Source: Microcaldota archaeon
GTDB lineage: Archaea > Micrarchaeota > Micrarchaeia > Burarchaeales > JACQQB01
DNA length: 13,971 nucleotides
Direction of reading: 5' to 3'
Assembly: GCA_016207225.1 (NCBI GenBank)
Contig: JACQQB010000095.1
Location: 1-13,971 of the forward strand
Shown here: in pieces, positions 1 to 6,565 of the stretch
Numbering within the stretch: position 1 is the first letter of the stretch
Layout of the letters: every line of letters begins with the position of its first letter
The notes under the pieces: generated by a model
Told to the model about the DNA's origin: nothing
The model's database searches: none
The model's input: only the letters and a program-made list of their open reading frames with translations
Made by a program: the position numbers and the translations under genes

Positions 1-2847
1 GATTTTTTTAACAATTATTTCTATTTTTTCATCCTCTATGTCCCATTCTTTTTTAGTTCCTTCTAGTTTTGGTTCTTTGGAAATTATGATATCTTTTGCA
101 TTGACATCTTTCATTAGTTCATTTTTCTCTTTTTCAATTATTGAAGCAAGCTCAGATTTGGAGATTATGTTAACGGTTATCAAATCCTTCTCGACTAGGT
201 TCATCTCCTTTCTCATTATTTGAACTCTTCTTGCAACTTCCCTTCTCATGGCTTCCATGTAGAGTTCTTGGTTTATTTTTGTCTTTAGGTAGATAGTGCC
301 GGTTGGGAATTCGTTGCTACCGTAGTCTTCGTTAGCTTGGAATTTTTCAGTTACCCTTACGTTTTTAACATTGCACATTGTCTTCAGGACATTGGCTAGG
401 TTATTGACTGCGGAAGTGACTTCCGCTGCATTTGTAGCTATTACAACTTCCTCCAGTGGCCAGCGTAATTTTACATTTTTGGCTTGCCTTATGTTAGCAC
501 AGATTGCTACAATGCTGTCAGTTGTGTCTACTTCTTTTTCCAGCATCGGGTTGATTAGCTTAAGATTGGTGGATGGCCACTCAAACATGCTTATGCTTTC
601 CACATTTTCAAACTTCCTGAAGAATTTCTGGTAGATTGATTCCGAGATAAAAGGAGTTATTGGAGAAGTGAGCTTTAGTAGAGTGAATAATGTGGTGTAA
701 AGGGCACTTAGGGCACCTTCAGGATTATTGTTGTCATTAACTCTTTTCTTGAGTATTTTCAGGTAAAACCTGCTCAAATCCTCGACTATAAAGTCTTTGT
801 ACCTGCGCGTGGCTTCGTGCAGGCTGTACTCATCGAATTTTTCAGTGGAGAATTTCACCAATGAGTTAAGCTTTGAGAGAAGCCAGTAGTCTTCTATTTC
901 ATACTTTACATTTTCTGATTTTTGGTAGAACCTTTCCAAGAAAATTGACAAGTTCCAGTAGATTGCTAGGACACGACTTGCTTCCTTTAGTTCTAGCCAG
1001 TTGAATTTCAGGTCTTCCCAGATTGTTGAGCCCATGCTCCAGAATCTAAAGGTGTCTGCACCGTATTTGCTGAGAATTTCTTCCAAAGGAACAAAATTAC
1101 CTACGCTTTTGCTCATCTTTTCTCCTTTTTCATCCACGAAAAACCCATGCATGAGTAAACTCTTGTAGGGTATTTCACCTTTGTGAACTATGCCAGAACC
1201 TAGGAGAGAGTAGAACCAGCCGCGTATCTGGTCTTTTCCTTCAACTATGAAATCACTTGGGTACCATTTTTCCTCTCCTTTTTCCAATGAGGCCCATACT
1301 GCATTTCCAGAGTCGAACCAGACATCAAGGACATCCGGAACACGTTTCATCTTGCCGGAGCAGGTACAATCCAGAGTGACTTCATCTATGAACGGCCTGT
1401 GCAGCTCCTTGATTTCTACGCCTAGTTCTTGCTTGGAGCCTATAACTTTAATTTTCTTGCATTTCTCACATATCCAGATTGGCAGTGGAATTCCCCAGAA
1501 TCTTTGCCTGGAAATGCACCAGTCAGGAGCAGAGTTGATGAAATCAGTAAACCAAGTGCTCGCAAACAGAGGCTGCCAACGTACATTTTTTATTTCAGAG
1601 AGCATCGAGTCCTTGACTTTGGATATTTTAATGAACCATTGATCTGTAGTTATGAAAATTAACTGTGTTTTGCAGCGCCAGCAGTGTGGGTAGCGGTGCC
1701 TTATTCTTCCCGAGTATATGAGGTTGTTGCTTTCTTTAAGGTCTTTTATTATCTGCTTGTCTGCATCCTTGACAAACATGCCTTCGTAGGAGCCGCCCTC
1801 GTTAGTGTACCTGCCAGTAGTGTTTACCGGGCAGAATGGCTCCAGTTTGTAGATTTTACCTACGATAAAGTCCTGCGGACCGTGTCCGGGAGCACAATGA
1901 ACTAATCCTGTGCCTTCTTCCAGGGTTACGAATTCATCGCTTAATACTATCCTGTGGCTTGTTGTGGCTTGTTTTGGGACTTTTGAAGCTAGTGGGTTGA
2001 GATATTCCAAGCCTTCTAGTTTCTTGCCAGTAAATTCCCCAAGGACTATTGCACTTTTGCCCAGTTCACCGGCCAATGCCATTATTGCGTTTACTCTTTC
2101 CTTTGCTAGAATCCAGGTTTCATTGTCTACCTTTATTTTTACGTAGTTAAAGAGCGGGTGTGCCATTACTGCCATGTTTGCCACCAGGGTCCATGGAGTA
2201 GTGGTCCAGATGATCAGGTATTCATTCTCTTTTCCCTGAACTTTGAACTTGACATAGATCGAAGGATCATCCCTGTCATCGTATTCAAGCTCATAGTTAG
2301 CCATCGTAGTTTCGCATCTTGGGCAGTAAGGAAGGACGTAGATTCCTTTTTCCAACAGGTTCTTTTCCTCGGCTTGCTTTATGGTCTGCCAGGATTTTTC
2401 GATGTATTCGTCTTTATAGGTTATGTAGGGTTTCTCCCAGTCTAGCCAGATACCTATGCTCTTGAATTGGTTGGTCATTACATCTATGTACTGGGTGGCA
2501 AAGGCTTTACAGCGCTCTATGAATTTGAGTATGCCGATGGTTTCTATGTCTTTTTTGGAGCCCAGCTTAAGCTCTTGCTCAACCTTTACTTCTATCGGCA
2601 AGCCATGCGTGTCGAAGCCAGGCTGTGCACGTACATTAAAGCCCCGGGAACGCATGTAGCGGCAGATTGCATCTTTTATGCTTTTATTCCAGGCTGTTCC
2701 AGGGTGAATTTGACCAGTAGCATAAGGAGGCCCATCACAAAAGTACCACTTTTGGTTCTTTTTGTTTTTTTCTTTTATTTTTTCGTAAACCTTGTTCTGG
2801 GACCAAAAGTCAGCTATGGATTTTTCTATTTCTATTGGTTTGTACAT
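1..2847 (-). CDS. ileS: Isoleucyl-tRNA synthetase, archaeal type (3' end outside window)
   Basis: Cytoplasmic class I enzyme that activates isoleucine with ATP and charges tRNA-Ile. The frame is open from the ATG at 2847 to the window edge (949 codons), so the C-terminus and stop are missing; archaeal IleRS is usually about 1000 residues or more. The HIGH-type signature is PPYATGQIHPGT at residues 40-51, and KMSKS is at 577-581. Between them lies the CP1 editing region, with TTPWT near 216-220 and VHCAPGHG near 312-319, then the IleRS-like CISRQRFWG near 441-450. Cys pairs (YCPRC, CWRC, CEKC, CTC) suggest zinc sites. The HxGT form of HIGH together with the CISRQRFWG context separates it from ValRS and LeuRS. 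The gene starts 3 nt after the stop of an upstream membrane protein, and GAGG (2855-2858) sits 7 nt before the ATG, so the two genes are probably co-transcribed. Confidence 0.96.
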   Translation of the reverse strand, partial: MYKPIEIEKSIADFWSQNKVYEKIKEKNKKNQKWYFCDGPPYATGQIHPGTAWNKSIKDAICRYMRSRGFNVRAQPGFDTHGLPIEVKVEQELKLGSKKDIETIGILKFIERCKAFATQYIDVMTNQFKSIGIWLDWEKPYITYKDEYIEKSWQTIKQAEEKNLLEKGIYVLPYCPRCETTMANYELEYDDRDDPSIYVKFKVQGKENEYLIIWTTTPWTLVANMAVMAHPLFNYVKIKVDNETWILAKERVNAIMALAGELGKSAIVLGEFTGKKLEGLEYLNPLASKVPKQATTSHRIVLSDEFVTLEEGTGLVHCAPGHGPQDFIVGKIYKLEPFCPVNTTGRYTNEGGSYEGMFVKDADKQIIKDLKESNNLIYSGRIRHRYPHCWRCKTQLIFITTDQWFIKISKVKDSMLSEIKNVRWQPLFASTWFTDFINSAPDWCISRQRFWGIPLPIWICEKCKKIKVIGSKQELGVEIKELHRPFIDEVTLDCTCSGKMKRVPDVLDVWFDSGNAVWASLEKGEEKWYPSDFIVEGKDQIRGWFYSLLGSGIVHKGEIPYKSLLMHGFFVDEKGEKMSKSVGNFVPLEEILSKYGADTFRFWSMGSTIWEDLKFNWLELKEASRVLAIYWNLSIFLERFYQKSENVKYEIEDYWLLSKLNSLVKFSTEKFDEYSLHEATRRYKDFIVEDLSRFYLKILKKRVNDNNNPEGALSALYTTLFTLLKLTSPITPFISESIYQKFFRKFENVESISMFEWPSTNLKLINPMLEKEVDTTDSIVAICANIRQAKNVKLRWPLEEVVIATNAAEVTSAVNNLANVLKTMCNVKNVRVTEKFQANEDYGSNEFPTGTIYLKTKINQELYMEAMRREVARRVQIMRKEMNLVEKDLITVNIISKSELASIIEKEKNELMKDVNAKDIIISKEPKLEGTKKEWDIEDEKIEIIVKKI

Positions 2848-2850
2848 GAG

Positions 2851-3207
2851 TTAGCCTCTGATAAGGATTTTTCTTGCTAGGTAAGTAACGCTCGGGATCA
2901 TGAATGCGATGAAAAGCATTGTTGGGATGCTTATTATGCTTATGGAGTATGTGAGGTTTGTGAGGACTATAGCGACGACTGCTGCGAGAATGTTCAGTTC
3001 GGCAGTATGCGTTAAGTCTTGCATGTTGAAGAGCTGTTCAGCAAAGTGGAGTGAAAGTAAGCCGATTATGAAGAAAGATACGAGTAAAAACCAGCCAGTG
3101 CTGCCTGCTGTCCTTATATCCGCTAGGTTAAGAAGCCATATTACCAGTATTAGTATTGTTGCGTTCATTGTTGCAAACAATATAAATCTTTTTTCCTCAA
3201 ATAACAT
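2851..3207 (-). CDS. Small four-helix membrane protein, unknown function
   Basis: A 118-residue protein I do not recognise. It has about four hydrophobic segments, near residues 7-28, 37-55, 68-90 and 93-112, joined by short loops, and a basic C-terminus (ARKILIRG). No catalytic motif is visible. It ends 3 nt before ileS on the same strand, so it is probably the first gene of an ileS operon. The ATG is preceded by GGTG 7 nt upstream, and a TATA-like element at 3245-3253 would give a leader of about 16 nt. An overlapping plus-strand frame of 109 residues (2900-3229) is less protein-like and is taken as a shadow. Plain four-helix topology is all that can be said about function. Confidence 0.75.
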   Translation of the reverse strand: MLFEEKRFILFATMNATILILVIWLLNLADIRTAGSTGWFLLVSFFIIGLLSLHFAEQLFNMQDLTHTAELNILAAVVAIVLTNLTYSISIISIPTMLFIAFMIPSVTYLARKILIRG

Positions 3208-3244
3208 CCTAGCACCATATTCAGGGTAGTTTATTGGAAAGAAA

Positions 3245-3253
3245 TTTATATAA
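3245..3253. promoter_or_regulatory. TATA element between divergent genes
   Basis: The element TTTATATAA is preceded on the plus strand by a purine-rich stretch (GAAAGAAA) that resembles a BRE. It lies between the divergent membrane protein/ileS unit and rfcS. Read on the minus strand it predicts a transcription start near 3223 and a short leader containing GGTG. Read on the plus strand it predicts a start near 3275, which is inside the annotated rfcS frame. It could serve either direction or both. Confidence 0.55.
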
Positions 3254-3264
3254 GGGTTTTATCG

Positions 3265-4242
3265 ATGGATTTTGACTTGCCGTGGACTGAAAAGTACAGG
3301 CCGAAAAATTTAGAGGAAGTTATAGGGCATAAGGAGATAGCCGAGAGGCTTAAGGCTTTTGTAAAGTCCAAGAATGTGCCGAATATGATGTTTGCAGGTC
3401 CTGCCGGCATCGGTAAGACTAGTGCCACTTTGGCCTTGGCCAGAGAGTTGTTCGGGGATGCTTACTCAGAGAGTTTATTGGAGTTAAACAGCAGTGATGA
3501 AAGAGGAATAGACATCGTAAGAGGGAAGATAAAGGATTTTGCCAGGGTTTTACCTCTGGCTGATGTGCCATTCAAGATAATATTCTTGGATGAGAGTGAT
3601 GCGTTAACACCTGATGCGCAGCATGCTTTGAGAAGGACGATGGAAGTTTATGCTGGTGCGACGAGATTTATTTTAAGTTGTAACTTTTCCAGTAAGATCA
3701 TCGAGCCGATTCAGAGCAGGTGTGTGGTTTTCAGGTTTAAGCCTTTGAGTGAGAATGATATCAGAGAAATGCTTGTGAAGATCTCGAATAATGAAGGCAT
3801 TAAGATTAGTGAAGATGGGATAAAGGCAATAATTTACATCTCTGATGGGGATATGAGAAAGGCAATCAATGCCTTGCAGGGTGCCAGCACTTTGAGCAAG
3901 AGCATAAGTGAAGAGACAATCTATAAGGTTTCATCCAGAGCAAGGCCGCAGGAAATAAAGGAGATGATGGAATTTGCCTTAAAGGGTAGTTTTGTTGAGG
4001 CCAGGAACAAGCTGGATTATGTTTTGCTTAATTATGGGATGAGTGGGGAGGATGTCTTGTTGCAGGTTTATAGGGAGGTTGCCAGTTTGGATGTGCCAGA
4101 CCGGGCTAAAGTCCAGCTGGTGGACAGGATAGGGGAATATAATTTTAGGATGGTAGAAGGAGCGAATGAAAGAATCCAGCTAGAAGCCATGCTTGCACAG
4201 ATAATGCTTATTGGCCAGAATGCACATGAGAGTAAGAAGTAA
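3265..4242 (+). CDS. rfcS: Replication factor C small subunit (clamp loader ATPase)
   Basis: AAA+ ATPase subunit of the archaeal clamp loader, which opens and loads the PCNA ring on primed DNA. The 325 residues match the family's usual length. Visible motifs are the N-terminal RFC signature PWTEKYRPKNLEEVIG (6-21), Walker A GPAGIGKTS (45-53), Walker B with FLDESDA (107-113), sensor 1 ILSCN (136-140) and the SRC arginine-finger motif (151-153). The C-terminal helical collar follows. No large-subunit gene (rfcL) is adjacent, although the two are often neighbours in archaea. The ATG at 3265 is the longest start, but the nearest TATA box is only about 16 nt upstream. An in-frame TTG at 3277 (start at residue 5, just before PWTEKYRP) fits a leaderless start better. 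T-tract 4259-4264 follows the stop. Confidence 0.96.
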   Translation: MDFDLPWTEKYRPKNLEEVIGHKEIAERLKAFVKSKNVPNMMFAGPAGIGKTSATLALARELFGDAYSESLLELNSSDERGIDIVRGKIKDFARVLPLADVPFKIIFLDESDALTPDAQHALRRTMEVYAGATRFILSCNFSSKIIEPIQSRCVVFRFKPLSENDIREMLVKISNNEGIKISEDGIKAIIYISDGDMRKAINALQGASTLSKSISEETIYKVSSRARPQEIKEMMEFALKGSFVEARNKLDYVLLNYGMSGEDVLLQVYREVASLDVPDRAKVQLVDRIGEYNFRMVEGANERIQLEAMLAQIMLIGQNAHESKK

Positions 4243-4246
4243 AGGT

Positions 4247-4255
4247 ACTTATGTC
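4247..4255 (+). promoter_or_regulatory. TATA box for the BtuF-like gene
   Basis: The element TACTTATGT is centred about 25 nt before the ATG at 4276, the spacing expected for a leaderless archaeal transcript. An AGTAAAGG purine-rich stretch lies just upstream. It overlaps the end of the rfcS transcription unit, so the BtuF-like gene probably has its own promoter. Confidence 0.5.
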
Positions 4256-4258
4256 TAG

Positions 4259-4264
4259 TTTTTT
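4259..4264 (+). terminator. Possible oligo-T terminator after rfcS
   Basis: A run of six T residues begins 17 nt after the rfcS stop codon. Archaeal RNA polymerase can terminate at short T-tracts without a hairpin, and no hairpin is evident here. The tract sits between the next gene's TATA box and its start codon, so it would not block that gene. Weak evidence. Confidence 0.3.
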
Positions 4265-4275
4265 AAAGAGAATGC

Positions 4276-5031
4276 ATGCGAATTGTGTCTTTAGCTCCGA
4301 GCAATACTGAGATTCTTTATGCGATGGGAGCGGAGAAAGAGATAGTTGGAGTTACTCGTTTTTGTGATTATCCTGACGGAGCTAGGGATAAGGTGAGGGT
4401 TGGAGGCTGGTTGGACCTGGATTATAGAAAAATACAAGAGTTGAAACCTGATTTGGCCATTACTTCGAGTTTTGTCCAGGAGAAGGTAGTTGAGAGATTA
4501 GCTGAACTTGGAATAGAAATACTGCATGTTGATCCGGTAGCCTTGGAAGAAGTTTATGAGAGTATTTTGGATATTGGCAGAGTTGTTGAGAAAGAAGAAA
4601 ATGCTTATGGATTAGTTGGAAGTATGAGGGAGAGAGTTGGGGAAATAAGCAAAAAATCAAGAGACTTGGGGTATGGACCAAGAGTTTATGCTGAGGAATG
4701 GCATGAGCCGCCAACAGTCTGTGGAAATTGGATACCTGAGTTGATAGAACTGGCTGGTGGCGTAAGCTTGGGGAAAAAAGGTATGCATAGTTATGGAATC
4801 AGGACAAGTGAGGTCGTTGAGTTTGATCCTGATTTTATGGTAGTTAGCTGGTGTGGTTTTGGTAAGAATGTTAATGTGGAATGGATTAGGAAAAGGAAGG
4901 GTTGGGAGGAGATTAATGCCGTAAAAAATGGGAAGATTTATGTTTTTGATGATTCGTTGCTTAATAGGCCTGGGCCGAGACTGGTTGAAGGACTAGAGTT
5001 GCTTGTTGATATTGGAAAAAGATTGGGATAA
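4276..5031 (+). CDS. BtuF-like cobalamin/corrinoid-binding protein without signal peptide
   Basis: A 251-residue protein with the periplasmic-binding-protein fold of the BtuF/FecB family (PF01497-type). The family pattern is visible: SLAPSNTEILYAMG (5-18), VGVTRFCDYP (24-33), LKPDLAITSS, a central helix, then EWHEPPTVCGNWIPELIELAGG in the second lobe and NRPGPRLVEGLE near the end. Transporter-associated members are secreted or lipid-anchored, but this one begins directly with MRIVSLAPS, with no signal peptide or lipobox, so it is predicted to be cytosolic. No ABC permease or ATPase gene is in the window. Similar leaderless stand-alone proteins are often annotated as cobalamin-binding; the ligand here is inferred from family only. 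A TATA box about 25 nt upstream suggests a leaderless monocistronic mRNA. Confidence 0.85.
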   Translation: MRIVSLAPSNTEILYAMGAEKEIVGVTRFCDYPDGARDKVRVGGWLDLDYRKIQELKPDLAITSSFVQEKVVERLAELGIEILHVDPVALEEVYESILDIGRVVEKEENAYGLVGSMRERVGEISKKSRDLGYGPRVYAEEWHEPPTVCGNWIPELIELAGGVSLGKKGMHSYGIRTSEVVEFDPDFMVVSWCGFGKNVNVEWIRKRKGWEEINAVKNGKIYVFDDSLLNRPGPRLVEGLELLVDIGKRLG

Positions 5032-5037
5032 GAAGGC

Positions 5038-5047
5038 TTTTTATAAG
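5038..5047 (+). promoter_or_regulatory. TATA box for the secreted/membrane protein pair
   Basis: TTTTTATAAG is centred about 25 nt before the ATG at 5068, the same geometry as the other first genes here. It lies within the 36-nt gap after the BtuF-like gene. Its T run could also help terminate the preceding transcript. Confidence 0.55.
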
Positions 5048-5067
5048 TTGTTACAGTATCAATTAGC

Positions 5068-5547
5068 ATGCGAGGGGTTTTGGGTATTGCAGTTTTCTTT
5101 TTGCTATTGGTAAGCCCAGTATTGGCAGATTTTGGCCCTAGTCCCGAAAGACCGGTAATAGAGATTAATCTGTTTAAAGGTACGGAGAAGTATACTGGAA
5201 CTGCTAATGTGACTTATCTGTGTTCTCAGGCTACTGAAAGAGGCGAACCCAAGAATGCGGTTAAGCCAGGCGACCTGGATTTGCAATGCAGTCAGGGTAA
5301 GTGCACCAATACTGGTTGGTATTACAAATTCAATCCATGCTTTACATCGAAGGGTAAATTCCAGGTGATAACAGAGGGGAGAAGTGCGGTTACTGAGGAA
5401 GTTTCTTTCGAATCTCCTGGTTTCTATTCTTTGGATGTTGATGTAGAAACAGGGAAAATAAATCGTTCGGATAATTTTTACATACCATGCATAACTAGCT
5501 TCTTAGGGATACTGCTGCTTTCATTGTTTGTTTTCAGCAGAAAGTGA
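5068..5547 (+). CDS. Secreted single-pass protein with C-terminal anchor, unknown function
   Basis: I do not recognise this 159-residue protein. It has a clear signal peptide (residues 1-20, ending SPVLA before DFGPSPE). An extracytoplasmic domain of about 118 residues follows, with cysteines at 52, 74, 79 and 91 that could form two disulfides. Potential N-glycosylation sequons are at N47 (NVT) and N132 (NRS). The C-terminus is one hydrophobic helix (about 140-156) ending in SRK, with Cys141 just at the membrane edge. Topology is therefore type I, with most of the protein outside the cell. A tail of short motif, helix and basic residues is also the layout of archaeosortase substrates, but no known sorting motif is evident. 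The next gene begins 4 nt after its stop, so the two products probably work together. Confidence 0.7.
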   Translation: MRGVLGIAVFFLLLVSPVLADFGPSPERPVIEINLFKGTEKYTGTANVTYLCSQATERGEPKNAVKPGDLDLQCSQGKCTNTGWYYKFNPCFTSKGKFQVITEGRSAVTEEVSFESPGFYSLDVDVETGKINRSDNFYIPCITSFLGILLLSLFVFSRK

Positions 5548-5551
5548 TTTC

Positions 5552-5890
5552 GTGGAAATTGGCTTTTTGGCTGCTTTTGTAATTACAAATTTAGTAGAAA
5601 TGCTTGTGGCTTATTTCATATTGGGTAAAGATGAAAAAATTAGTTTAATTTTGCCTGTGGTTTTTTGCTGTAATTTAGTAACTATGCCATGGGTTTGGTT
5701 TATTTTTCCTTTTTTTCTGCATTTACCTTATTTGCAGACATTATTAATTTCAGAGTTATTTGCGTTTATTGTGGAGATAGTAATTTACATAGAGGCATTC
5801 AAAAATTCGACTAGGGATAGTTCGATCATGGCAGCCAGTATAGGTAATCTAACATCCTTTATTTTAGGCTTGTTAGTAGCTTTACTTTAG
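5552..5890 (+). CDS. Small four-helix membrane protein coupled to the upstream secreted protein
   Basis: A 112-residue polytopic protein from the GTG at 5552. A TTG 24 nt further upstream would also be in frame but lies inside the previous gene. GTG is preferred because it follows the previous stop by 4 nt and AGTGA (5543-5547) lies just before it. About four hydrophobic segments are visible, at residues 3-24, 30-57, 61-82 and 91-111. Polar or charged residues occur inside or next to them: N13, E16, N41, E68, E75, E81, R88 and N99, plus P46/W47. Such conserved-looking polar residues suggest a functional site or helix packing, but I cannot assign a named family. The 3' end overlaps the convergent lipoprotein gene by 9 nt. 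Confidence 0.65.
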   Translation: MEIGFLAAFVITNLVEMLVAYFILGKDEKISLILPVVFCCNLVTMPWVWFIFPFFLHLPYLQTLLISELFAFIVEIVIYIEAFKNSTRDSSIMAASIGNLTSFILGLLVALL

Positions 5891-6340
5891 ATTTTTATGG
5901 CCGAATTTTATTTGAACTATTCCTGGGTTGCTTACAGTAGGCTTATCGACACCATAGATTAACCAGAAGAAGTCTACACCTTGCTCTGTTTCTTCTATTG
6001 GACCGTCAACTGTTTGCCCTCCCCAACCATCAAGAACTATTTTTCTTGTTGGACCGTACGATTTAGTGTTCCATTTTTCCCAGTCGCCATCAGTTATTTC
6101 TTCAGCATGCCAGGTTCCTTTTGAATCCCCGAACTCCCAAATTCCGAATTGATTTAGATTTAAAGTTGTTGAGCTGGAAATGGCGCCGAATGCACCGTAT
6201 CCACCATCAGTGTAATCTATGCGTGTGGAATAAATGCGCCATGTATCGACAAGCTCTGGAGTGGAAACTACCTGCATGCAGCCGAATAGGAGAATAAACA
6301 ATATTGTGACTGTTATCAAATATGTTCTCAAGTCTAACAC
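5882..6340 (-). CDS. Tryptophan-rich lipoprotein, possibly lipocalin-like
   Basis: A 152-residue protein with a short N-terminal hydrophobic segment (about 7-20) ending LLFGC, a lipobox-like site with Cys21 as the probable lipidated residue. F at the -2 position is atypical. The mature part is rich in W, G and aromatic residues with alternating beta-like pattern (VDTWRIYSTR, NQFGIWEF, KGTWHAEE, DFFWLIYG, GIVQIKFG). This resembles the repeating strands of lipocalin-like domains, an inference from pattern only. The GTG at 6340 is centred 27 nt from a TATA box and so fits a leaderless start. An alternative TTG at 6331 would use the same GTG as part of an AGGTG Shine-Dalgarno motif and give 149 residues. 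Its 3' end overlaps the convergent membrane-protein gene. Confidence 0.7.
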   Translation of the reverse strand: MLDLRTYLITVTILFILLFGCMQVVSTPELVDTWRIYSTRIDYTDGGYGAFGAISSSTTLNLNQFGIWEFGDSKGTWHAEEITDGDWEKWNTKSYGPTRKIVLDGWGGQTVDGPIEETEQGVDFFWLIYGVDKPTVSNPGIVQIKFGHKNLK

Positions 6341-6362
6341 CTAAAATTGATTAGTATTTCCT

Positions 6363-6372
6363 GTTTATAAAC
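6363..6372 (-). promoter_or_regulatory. TATA box for the lipoprotein gene
   Basis: GTTTATAAAC, itself palindromic, is centred about 27 nt upstream of the GTG at 6340. It lies in the 111-nt divergent spacer that also holds the TATA box of the 37-residue small protein on the other strand. Confidence 0.55.
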
Positions 6373-6420
6373 CTATAGATTCTGAGCTGTTAAGTTAAGG
6401 CGTCGAGAATTAAGAAACGA

Positions 6421-6429
6421 TTATAAATA
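6421..6429 (+). promoter_or_regulatory. TATA box for the small MORN-like gene
   Basis: TTATAAATA is centred 27 nt before the GTG at 6452, with a purine-rich stretch (AAGAAACG) immediately upstream as a BRE candidate. This promoter is the main argument that the tiny downstream frame is a real gene. Confidence 0.6.
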
Positions 6430-6451
6430 AAGTCGTACATTTCTAGATATT

Positions 6452-6565
6452 GTGAAAACAAGTAAACCCAAAAAACAAAAGAATGGAGTTGTTAAAGAAT
6501 ACTTTGCAGATGGGAAATTACTCAAATCTTACAAATTTAAGAATAATAAGAGAATTAAGGGTTAG
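6452..6565 (+). CDS. 37-residue basic small protein resembling one MORN-type repeat
   Basis: A short frame from GTG to TAG. The product starts MKTSKPKKQK and continues with NGVVKEYFADGKLLKSYKF before ending KNNKRIKG. The second part has the spacing of a single MORN-2/YwqK-type repeat: NG, then K-Y/F, then D/N-GK-L, then a second strand ending in N-K-x-x-G. Such repeats normally occur in tandem, so a lone unit is unusual, and the protein is strongly basic. Support comes from the protein-like pattern and a well-placed TATA box, since no Shine-Dalgarno motif precedes it. The GTG would be a leaderless start. The stop codon overlaps the convergent pelA stop by 2 nt. Function is unknown; nucleic-acid or ribosome binding by the basic N-terminus is speculation. 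Confidence 0.6.
   Translation: MKTSKPKKQKNGVVKEYFADGKLLKSYKFKNNKRIKG

Noticed and set aside
1953..1972. Tandem 10-bp repeat (TGTGGCTTGT twice) inside ileS
   Set aside because: Two copies in coding DNA with the frame intact. No sign of a mobile or variable repeat.
371..2880. Many plus-strand frames of 60-137 codons opposite ileS (for example 1247-1642 and 2467-2880)
   Set aside because: They are antisense to a continuous, motif-rich IleRS frame, and their products show no domain or sensible composition.
2900..3229. A 109-codon plus-strand frame over the small membrane-protein gene
   Set aside because: The minus-strand frame gives coherent helices, has a ribosome-binding motif and couples to ileS. 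The plus-strand product is low-quality and runs into the divergent promoter.
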